A stretch of 64,000 bases of DNA from Epilithonimonas xixisoli (lineage in GTDB: Bacteria; Bacteroidota; Bacteroidia; Flavobacteriales; Weeksellaceae), in contig NZ_SOEO01000001.1 in assembly GCF_004365655.1 (NCBI RefSeq), positions 868,001-932,000 of the forward strand, read 5' to 3'. Of the stretch, positions 57,927-64,000 are shown piece after piece (within the stretch, counting starts at the first letter, position 1; every line of letters begins with the position of its first letter). Below the pieces are notes generated by a model. That model ran no database searches and was not told where the DNA came from. It saw only the letters and a program-made list of their open reading frames with translations. A program made the position numbers and the translations under genes.

Positions 57927-58467
57927 CGCATTTTCAGAGGAAGATTTGAAATTGATATTTGAAAAGCACGAGAAAATGTTTTTCAAAAAAGGTGAATTCT
58001 TCTTGAAAGAAAATGAAGTTTCCAATGAGTATTTCGTTTTGGAAAGCGGTGTTGCGCGTTCTTTCGTTTTTGATGTTAATAATAATGACATCACAATCAA
58101 TTTTTTTACAGAATCCGACATTGTGATAGAAGCGTCCTCGATTTTTCAAAGAATTCCATCGATGGAAAACATTCAGGCAGAAACCGATTGCGTGGCTTGG
58201 AAGATTGATTATGATGATTTTCAGAATTTATTTTTGACAATTCCTGCGCTTGCAGAATGGGGAAGAGCGTGGATGTCTTACCAGCTGTTTTATTTAAAAC
58301 AGAAATCTGTGGAAGTGATAACCAAATCTGCAACAGAACGTTATCTGGATTTAATTAAAGCAAAACCAGAAGTTCTAAAATTTGCTCCACTCAAAAATAT
58401 TGCTTCCTTTCTTGGGATTACAGACACTTCGCTAAGTAGGATAAGAAAAGAAATTATTAAGGGATAA
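57895..58467 (+). CDS. Crp/Fnr-family transcriptional regulator
   Basis: A 190-residue protein. The cyclic-nucleotide-binding-like beta-roll covers about 20-115 (KKGEFFLKENEVSNEYFVLESGVARSF, core at about 30-55). A dimerisation helix follows, and the C-terminal HTH (about 150-188) reads LKNIASFLGITDTSLSRIRKE. There is no Fnr-type Cys cluster and the phosphate-binding cassette of true CRP is not obvious, so the ligand is unknown. Its 5' end is duplicated 789 bases upstream. A terminator follows. Confidence 0.92.
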   Translation: MDILKNIYQHPAFSEEDLKLIFEKHEKMFFKKGEFFLKENEVSNEYFVLESGVARSFVFDVNNNDITINFFTESDIVIEASSIFQRIPSMENIQAETDCVAWKIDYDDFQNLFLTIPALAEWGRAWMSYQLFYLKQKSVEVITKSATERYLDLIKAKPEVLKFAPLKNIASFLGITDTSLSRIRKEIIKG

Positions 58468-58500
58468 ATCACCAATTTTCTCTTTTAATTTAGAAAATAA

Positions 58501-58532
58501 AAAAGTCAGCAATGTAAAAACTGCTGACTTTT
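58501..58532. terminator. Bidirectional terminator between the Crp gene and tatC
   Basis: AAAAGTCAGCA and TGCTGACTTTT form a perfect 11-bp stem with a 10-base loop and A/T flanks suited to both strands. It lies between convergent genes. Confidence 0.85.
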
Positions 58533-58554
58533 CTTTTATCATATTCGTTGTGAT

Positions 58555-59382
58555 TTACAATTTTGTAAGATCTTTACTTAGATTTTTCTTTTGCATTTTC
58601 TTAAAAATGACATTCGACATTATGATACTGATTTCATAAAGCAAAACCAACGGAAGTGCCGCCGCCATCATACTTAGAACATCGGCAGGTGTGATGATTG
58701 CCGCAACCACCATTATCAAAACAATCGCGTGGCGTCGGTAAGTTTTAAGGAATTTTGGTGTCAGGATTCCGATGGAAGTCAAAATGTAAACCGCTATCGG
58801 AAAAAGGAAAACAACGCCCATTCCTATCGTAACTTGCAGAAATAGAGTGGTGTAATCCGATAAATCAAACAATTGAACAATATTGTCCGAAACTTTGAAA
58901 AGTAATCCGAAGTTGATTGCGAAAGGCAGAATCAAAAAATAACCTGTCAAAACGCCACACATAAACAAAATCCAAACAGAATTGATGTAAAAAATAGAAT
59001 TCTTTCTTTCCTGTGGCATCAATGCTGGGCTGATGAATCGCCAAATTTCCCAAACCAAATAAGGAAACGCCAAAACCAATCCCGAGAAAATGGAAACCGC
59101 CATCATCACATTGAACTGCTGAAACAATTGTTTCTGCTGAACGCTGAATTGCGCCGGCAAAATAAAACTGTCCGCTCCAGTCAACTCTCTGGAAAAATGA
59201 TTCACCACTTTGAACGTGAAAAAATCACTCCTCGTAGGACCGAAAAAAATATGATCCATCACCCAATTGATATTGAATCCGACAATGATTGCAAATACCA
59301 CAATTGCCAGAATAGATCTTACCAAATGCGATCTTAGTTCTCCAATATGCCCTAGAAAGGACATTTCCTTTTCTTCACTCAT
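58555..59382 (-). CDS. tatC: Twin-arginine translocase subunit TatC
   Basis: A 275-residue inner-membrane protein with six hydrophobic segments. The conserved N-terminal HIGELRSHLVRS (about 11-22) binds the twin-arginine signal; FPYLVWEIWRFISPAL (about 107) and the helix-rich core follow. An extended first periplasmic loop (about 45-85) is common in Bacteroidota TatC. It works with TatA/B to export folded proteins; no TatA gene is in the window. The kdsD-like gene lies 71 bases upstream on the same strand. Confidence 0.95.
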   Translation of the reverse strand: MSEEKEMSFLGHIGELRSHLVRSILAIVVFAIIVGFNINWVMDHIFFGPTRSDFFTFKVVNHFSRELTGADSFILPAQFSVQQKQLFQQFNVMMAVSIFSGLVLAFPYLVWEIWRFISPALMPQERKNSIFYINSVWILFMCGVLTGYFLILPFAINFGLLFKVSDNIVQLFDLSDYTTLFLQVTIGMGVVFLFPIAVYILTSIGILTPKFLKTYRRHAIVLIMVVAAIITPADVLSMMAAALPLVLLYEISIIMSNVIFKKMQKKNLSKDLTKL

Positions 59383-59453
59383 TATTTTATAAATGATAAA
59401 TTATGATTGATAAATGATTTTCGACTTAATCTTTTACTTTTTTTCTTGTTTCT

Positions 59454-60413
59454 TTAATTAATGCCTTCATCCAGCAATTTATGAATATCAATAATACCAA
59501 AATATTGATCATCATTTGTCACTACCAATTGTCCGATATTGTATTCTTTTAAAATCTGCATCGCTTCTTTTGCAAGCTTATTTTTATCGATTGTTTTTGG
59601 GTTTTTGCTAATGATGTCAGAAGCTTTCACTTTCGAAATATCGTCTTGATTCAAGAGCATTCTTCGGATGTCACCATCTGTGATGACGCCGATGATCTTT
59701 CCGTTTTCTACAACAACAGTGATTCCGTGTTTGGATCCGCTGACAGAAATGATGACGTCTCGGATTGAAGTTTCAAGTCCAACTTCCGGTTTGTTATTAG
59801 AAACAAATTGCTCCACTTTCGCCGTCAGATTTTTTCCTAAACTTCCACCTGGATGGAACTTTGCAAAATCCACATCTTTAAAGCCTTTTAACTCCATCAG
59901 GCAAACCGCAAGCGCATCACCAAGAGCCATTTGCACCGTCGTTGAACTTGTTGGTGCCAATTTGTTTGGGCAAGCTTCTTTTTCTACGTGTGTATTGAGA
60001 ATGATGTCCGACATTTTCCCCAATTTGCTGTCAGGATTTCCCGTCATCCCAATCAAAGCGGTAGAATATTCTTTCAGAAAAGGCAAAAGATTCACAATCT
60101 CTGCAGAGTTTCCCGAGTACGAAATGCACAGTACAATATCTTGTTTTTGGATCACGCCAAGGTCGCCGTGGATGGCTTCTGCAGCGTGTAAAAATTGCGA
60201 AGGTGTGCCGGTAGAATTGAGTGTGGCTACAATCTTATTGGCAACGTGTGCGGATTTTCCAATGCCCACGACAATTAGTTTTCCTTTGGACTCATTGATG
60301 GCGAGAACACTTTTTACAAAGCTTTCATTCAGGCGGTTTCGAAGGCTGGTAAGTTCCCCAATTTCAATATCCAGCGCCTGGTGCGCATTAAACAGAATTT
60401 CTTTAGGATTCAA
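59454..60413 (-). CDS. kdsD: KpsF/GutQ-type D-arabinose-5-phosphate isomerase
   Basis: A 319-residue enzyme with an N-terminal SIS domain (about 35-180: VVGIGKSAHVANK, FLHAAEAIHGDLG, CISYSGNSAEIVNLLP) and two CBS domains (about 205-319, ITDGDIRRML at about 252). It converts ribulose-5-phosphate to arabinose-5-phosphate for KDO synthesis in lipopolysaccharide. No ATG is available; translation most likely starts at TTG 60413. It is divergent from recQ across 180 bases in which no clear promoter was seen. Confidence 0.92.
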   Translation of the reverse strand: MNPKEILFNAHQALDIEIGELTSLRNRLNESFVKSVLAINESKGKLIVVGIGKSAHVANKIVATLNSTGTPSQFLHAAEAIHGDLGVIQKQDIVLCISYSGNSAEIVNLLPFLKEYSTALIGMTGNPDSKLGKMSDIILNTHVEKEACPNKLAPTSSTTVQMALGDALAVCLMELKGFKDVDFAKFHPGGSLGKNLTAKVEQFVSNNKPEVGLETSIRDVIISVSGSKHGITVVVENGKIIGVITDGDIRRMLLNQDDISKVKASDIISKNPKTIDKNKLAKEAMQILKEYNIGQLVVTNDDQYFGIIDIHKLLDEGIN

Positions 60414-60592
60414 AATTTTATAATGTTTAATTATTTTTTTTAATAATATTTATTTTGTATCTTCACGGTAACATTTTTAAACAGAATTAATGAAGTTTTT
60501 AGGCTTCATTTTTTTATCCCATAAACTTAAGGATTTTTACTATTAATGTAATACCTTCGACAAAATGCAAATTTAGCAAACTATATTAAAGG

Positions 60593-62803
60593 ATGGACAC
60601 AAAAGACATCAACTTATCTGCTGAACTCAAAAAATATTTTGGATTTTCTAAATTCAAAGGGCAGCAAGAGCTAATTATAAATGAACTTTTAAGTGGCAAA
60701 GATATATTTGTTTTGATGCCAACTGGCGGCGGGAAATCACTTTGCTATCAGTTGCCAGCATTGATTTCTGAAGGAACTGCCATCGTGGTTTCACCTCTGA
60801 TCGCTTTGATGAAAAATCAAGTGGATGCCGTAAACGGACTTTCTTCTGACGAAGGTGTAGCGCACGTCCTTAACTCTTCGTTAAATAAAACCCAAACGAA
60901 ACAAGTGATGGATGACATCACAGCTGGTAAAACCAAATTGCTTTATGTTGCGCCAGAATCTCTCATCAAGGAAGAGTATGTGGAGTTTTTGAAAGCGGTT
61001 AAGATTTCCTTCGTCGCAATAGATGAAGCGCATTGTATCTCAGAATGGGGACACGATTTCCGACCGGAATATAGAAATCTGAAAGGTATAATTGATAAAA
61101 TTGCAGATGTTCCCGTTATTGCTTTGACGGCAACTGCGACCCCAAAAGTGCAGGACGATATCCAAAAAACTTTAGGGATGAACAATGCTTTGGTTTTCAA
61201 GGAAAGTTTCAACAGAGCTAATCTGTATTACGAGATTCGTCCGAAAGTGAATGTGGACAAAGAAATTGTAAGATTTATCAATCAACACAAAGGAAAATCT
61301 GGAATCGTCTATTGTTTGAGTAGGAGAAAAGTGGAGGAGTTTGCCCAACTTTTACAAGTGAACGGAATCAATGCTTTGCCATATCACGCAGGACTTGACC
61401 AAAAACTGAGGGTTGCAAACCAAGACAAATTCCTAATGGAAGAGGCTGATGTCATCGTAGCAACTATCGCTTTTGGAATGGGAATCGATAAGCCGGATGT
61501 TAGATTTGTAATCCATTATGATATTCCAAAATCTTTGGAAAGCTACTATCAGGAAACTGGTCGTGCGGGAAGAGATGGCGGAGAAGGCCATTGTCTGGCT
61601 TTCTATGATCCCAAAGATATTGAGAAATTAGAGAAATTTCTGGCACAAAAACCTGTTTCCGAACGTGAAATTGGACTGCAGTTATTGAATGAAGTTGTAG
61701 GTTACGCAGAGACATCTATGAGCAGAAGACAGTATTTGCTTTATTATTTTGGCGAGCGATTTGACCCTGTGACTGGCGAAGGTGCGCTGATGTGCGACAA
61801 TTCTCAAAATCCACCTAAGTTAAAAGATGCGGCGCAAGATTTGAAAAAAGTTCTGGAAATGATAAAATCTTTAGGGGAGAAATTCCGGACAAAAGATTTG
61901 ATTTCTATTATTTCTGGTAAAGAGTCTGCTGTTACAAAATCATATAAATTAGAACAGACAGGATTTTTTGGATTTGGAAAATCCGAAAGTGATAATTATT
62001 GGAAGTCTATCATAAGACAAGCCACCGTTCAGGATTTCCTTCGAAAAGATATTGAAACCTATGGTGTTTTGAAAATTTCTGAAAAAGGAAAAGAATTCAT
62101 CAGTGGAAAAACCGAACAGTCTTTTCTCATTGCAGAAGACAGGGAGTACGATCTCGTGCAGTCCAAAGCGAAAGCGGATAATGAGCAGATTCAAACCCAA
62201 GCTGGGGGCGGATTGGATCAATTGTTATTTGGACAATTGAAAGATTTGCGCAAGACAGTTGCAAAGAAATATGGGATTCCGCCTTACACGGTTTTTATGG
62301 ACCCAAGTTTGGAAGATATGACCGTTCAATATCCCATTACAGTAGAGGAAGTTGCTAAAATCTATGGTGTTGGCGAAGGAAAAGCACGAAAATATGGGAA
62401 GGAGTTTGCGGATTTTATCAAGAAATATGTGGATGAAAATGAGATAGAAAGAACGCAGGATTTGGTAATGAAACAAGTGGCTAATAAATCCAGTCACAAG
62501 GTTTTTATCATTCAAAATACCGATAAAAAAATTGATCTTGAAGATATTGCAAAAGCTAAGAATCTGAGTATGACAGAGCTTTTGTCTGAGATGGAAAGTA
62601 TCATTTATCAAGGAACAAAACTCAATATCGATTATTACATCAATGAGAATTTTGATGAAGATATTGTAGAAGAATTTATGGATTTTATGAAAAATTCTGA
62701 AAGCGACAGTATGAAAACTTTGCTTGCGGAATATGGTGATGATTTGACGGATGAAGAAGTTAGGATCTTAAGAATTAAGTTTATAAGTGACGTGGCGAAT
62801 TAA
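60593..62803 (+). CDS. recQ: ATP-dependent DNA helicase RecQ
   Basis: A 736-residue helicase that unwinds DNA during recombination and repair. Motif 0 (KFKGQQELI, about 20), Walker A MPTGGGKS (about 43), [13 protein letters not shown] (about 143), and motifs V and VI in [14 protein letters not shown] and [11 protein letters not shown] (about 325) are all present. The RQC region begins with [12 protein letters not shown] (about 378), but three of the four Cys of the usual zinc site are replaced, leaving only MCDN; this zinc-less form is typical of the Bacteroidota type. An HRDC-like region near 545-615 follows, then a helical C-terminus. Confidence 0.95.
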   Translation: MDTKDINLSAELKKYFGFSKFKGQQELIINELLSGKDIFVLMPTGGGKSLCYQLPALISEGTAIVVSPLIALMKNQVDAVNGLSSDEGVAHVLNSSLNKTQTKQVMDDITAGKTKLLYVAPESLIKEEYVEFLKAVKISFVAIDEAHCISEWGHDFRPEYRNLKGIIDKIADVPVIALTATATPKVQDDIQKTLGMNNALVFKESFNRANLYYEIRPKVNVDKEIVRFINQHKGKSGIVYCLSRRKVEEFAQLLQVNGINALPYHAGLDQKLRVANQDKFLMEEADVIVATIAFGMGIDKPDVRFVIHYDIPKSLESYYQETGRAGRDGGEGHCLAFYDPKDIEKLEKFLAQKPVSEREIGLQLLNEVVGYAETSMSRRQYLLYYFGERFDPVTGEGALMCDNSQNPPKLKDAAQDLKKVLEMIKSLGEKFRTKDLISIISGKESAVTKSYKLEQTGFFGFGKSESDNYWKSIIRQATVQDFLRKDIETYGVLKISEKGKEFISGKTEQSFLIAEDREYDLVQSKAKADNEQIQTQAGGGLDQLLFGQLKDLRKTVAKKYGIPPYTVFMDPSLEDMTVQYPITVEEVAKIYGVGEGKARKYGKEFADFIKKYVDENEIERTQDLVMKQVANKSSHKVFIIQNTDKKIDLEDIAKAKNLSMTELLSEMESIIYQGTKLNIDYYINENFDEDIVEEFMDFMKNSESDSMKTLLAEYGDDLTDEEVRILRIKFISDVAN

Positions 62804-62821
62804 TTTTAAAATCAAAATGAA

Positions 62822-63061
62822 ATGAATTCTGATTTTATTAATGAAAAAAAAGAACTTCTGCAATGGATTTCTGAATTGCAAGATGAAGAAACGATTTTGG
62901 AGATTTTGAAAATCAAAAATGATTTTGAAAGTTTGGTTAAGGAGTCAAAGTCAGAATACATTGTAGCCGATGATTTTGAAGAAAGATGGGCAAAAGGTTT
63001 GACTTCTGAGCAATCTAGAGCAGAAACGAAACGTAGAATCAATGAATGGTGGGGGAAATAG
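62822..63061 (+). CDS. Antitoxin of a type II toxin-antitoxin pair
   Basis: A 79-residue acidic/helical protein (ELQDEETILEIL, then DDFEERWAKGLTSEQSRAETKRRINEWW). The length, the C-terminal toxin-wrapping helix and overlap with the downstream toxin fit type II antitoxins paired with RelE/ParE toxins in Bacteroidota. No clear DNA-binding motif is visible, so autoregulation may need the complex. It starts 19 bases after recQ and overlaps the toxin by 16 bases. Confidence 0.75.
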   Translation: MNSDFINEKKELLQWISELQDEETILEILKIKNDFESLVKESKSEYIVADDFEERWAKGLTSEQSRAETKRRINEWWGK

Positions 63062-63375
63062 AGGTTATTTACTCATCAAATTTTAGAGATTATGTTGATG
63101 AATTAGCTAGAATTTTATATAAAATTGGCTATTTTGGATTTTTGGAAAATGCTCATCGATATACAGATAGGATTTATGATTTTATTGATGATAATATTGA
63201 CAAACCTATCTCAAAATATTCACCTGAAAAATTCCAAAAATTCGGAAAACATTACATAAAATACAAAGCCAACGAAAACACAACTTGGTATATCTTCTTC
63301 GATAGAAAAGACAATCGTTTTCTAATCAATCATATTCTGAATAATCATTCAACCGATTTTCCAGAATTATTATAA
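63046..63375 (+). CDS. RelE/ParE-superfamily toxin
   Basis: A 109-residue small protein of RelE/ParE size. It begins EIEVIYSSNFRDYVDELARILY and ends with the beta-hairpin WYIFFDRKDNRFLINHILNN, typical of the fold, with a central KFGKHYIKY strand. Members either cut mRNA on the ribosome or poison gyrase; which applies is not clear. The ATG lies inside the antitoxin end, so the pair is translationally coupled. The glycosyltransferase starts three bases after its stop codon. Confidence 0.82.
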   Translation: MVGEIEVIYSSNFRDYVDELARILYKIGYFGFLENAHRYTDRIYDFIDDNIDKPISKYSPEKFQKFGKHYIKYKANENTTWYIFFDRKDNRFLINHILNNHSTDFPELL

Positions 63376-63378
63376 CAA

Positions 63379-64000
63379 ATGAAAAAATCCATTATTTTCA
63401 TATTACCAGACTTGGAAACTGGCGGCGCAGAGCGCATTGTGACCACCATTGCAAATCACCTGCCGAGAGACAAATTTTCTCCAGCTATTCTTTTGCTAAG
63501 GAAAGAAGGCGGTTATCTGGAGTTGTTGAAGTCTGATGTCGAAATTATCGACATCCAAACGCCAAGAATTCGGCATTCTCTCAAACCGATTCTATTGGAA
63601 ATCAAACGCAGAAAACCGGATATTGTGTTTTCTGGTTTCGGAGAAGTGAATGCTTACTTGTCACTCTTTATCAAACTTTTTCCCAATACAAAATTCATTG
63701 CAAGAGAAACCAATGTGGTGTCGCAACACGTTACAAGAAAAGAAATCCGATTTTTCTATAAATTCTATAATAATTACAGCAGAATCATTGCGCAAAGTAA
63801 TGATATGGAAATTGATTTGATAAAGAATTTTGACATCAAAAATAACAAATTAATTAAGATTAATAATCCTGTAGATATCAATTATATAGAAGAAAAATTA
63901 GCTGAATCCGAACGTCCAGCAGAATTTTCTCATCAGCACAAAAACGTTGTAGCCATCGGAAATCTTTCGGCTAGAAAAGGTTTTGATAACTTGCTGAAAG
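63379..64000 (+). CDS. Glycosyltransferase family 4 protein, N-terminal part (3' end outside window)
   Basis: About 207 residues are visible and the frame runs off the window. It begins with the GT4-type strand and loop IIFILPDLETGGAERIVTTIA (motif core GGAERI near residue 15), has an AQSNDME segment and reaches the start of the second domain, VVAIGNLSARKGFDNLL (about 193-207), the donor-domain border of GT-B enzymes. It probably transfers a sugar in surface polysaccharide or lipopolysaccharide synthesis. It follows the toxin by three bases but need not share its function. Confidence 0.9.
   Translation, partial: MKKSIIFILPDLETGGAERIVTTIANHLPRDKFSPAILLLRKEGGYLELLKSDVEIIDIQTPRIRHSLKPILLEIKRRKPDIVFSGFGEVNAYLSLFIKLFPNTKFIARETNVVSQHVTRKEIRFFYKFYNNYSRIIAQSNDMEIDLIKNFDIKNNKLIKINNPVDINYIEEKLAESERPAEFSHQHKNVVAIGNLSARKGFDNLLK

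Noticed and set aside
57938-58149. Minus-strand frames overlapping the Crp gene
   Set aside because: Shadow frames of a well-supported + strand gene with no independent signals.

Overview
The window looks like chromosome from a low-GC member of the Bacteroidota, class Flavobacteriia, most like Chryseobacterium or a close relative in Weeksellaceae. The reasons are T9SS-type sorting signals, TonB-dependent uptake, promoters of the TTG / TAnnTTTG form, monomeric isocitrate dehydrogenase, a RecQ of Bacteroidota type, and family-typical proteins such as DUF4197 and the GNAT-nitrilase fusion. The assignment rests on reading the proteins; no database search was run.

Bases 1-17,721 form a glucuronoxylan-utilisation locus read entirely on the + strand. 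It holds the end of mannonate dehydratase (uxuA), an SDR-type mannonate/fructuronate oxidoreductase, a GH43 enzyme with a C-terminal jelly-roll domain, GH115 alpha-glucuronidase, aldose 1-epimerase, GH35 beta-galactosidase, an SGNH acetylesterase, a GPH-type sugar symporter, GH10 endoxylanase, a cytoplasmic GH43 and GH67 alpha-glucuronidase. Together they would cut xylan, remove acetyl, arabinosyl/xylosyl, galactosyl and (methyl)glucuronosyl groups, import the products and feed uronate into the mannonate branch. No SusC/SusD pair is visible, so it is either upstream of base 1 or absent. Structured repeats separate the transcription blocks, including a 69-bp tandem array with two hairpins per unit before GH67.

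Bases 17.8-31 kb are a mosaic: a HAD phosphatase; a three-gene membrane operon (GIDE/BAM-domain protein, LemA, small membrane protein); the two subunits of a 3-oxoacid CoA-transferase, separated by a reverse-strand insert of a NACHT ATPase gene (frameshifted here) and an ABC exporter; DUF4197; a GNAT-nitrilase fusion coupled to a sirtuin; and an unknown gene.

Bases 31-43 kb carry a very large secreted modular protein (about 2,630 residues: two BspA/DUF285 blocks, two beta-helices, a beta-propeller and a T9SS tail). Its signal peptide lies in a different frame from the body, with a canonical slippery heptamer at the junction. A small PID-CTERM-like protein follows. Next comes a SAM (S-box) riboswitch with promoter and terminator controlling a TonB-dependent receptor, which suggests a methionine or sulfur-compound importer.

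Bases 43-54 kb are mainly on the minus strand: a copper-type P-ATPase with three metal-binding modules, small exported or membrane proteins, an EamA transporter, a methyltransferase, an AraC regulator fused to an HMA-like domain, a TPR histidine kinase with its NarL-type regulator, and a PQQ-propeller protein. Bases 54-64 kb are housekeeping: isocitrate dehydrogenase, thiol peroxidase, a Crp/Fnr regulator preceded by a chimeric copy of its 5' end, TatC, KdsD-like isomerase, RecQ, a RelE/ParE-type toxin-antitoxin pair and the start of a glycosyltransferase. No tRNA, rRNA, CRISPR array or intact insertion sequence was seen.
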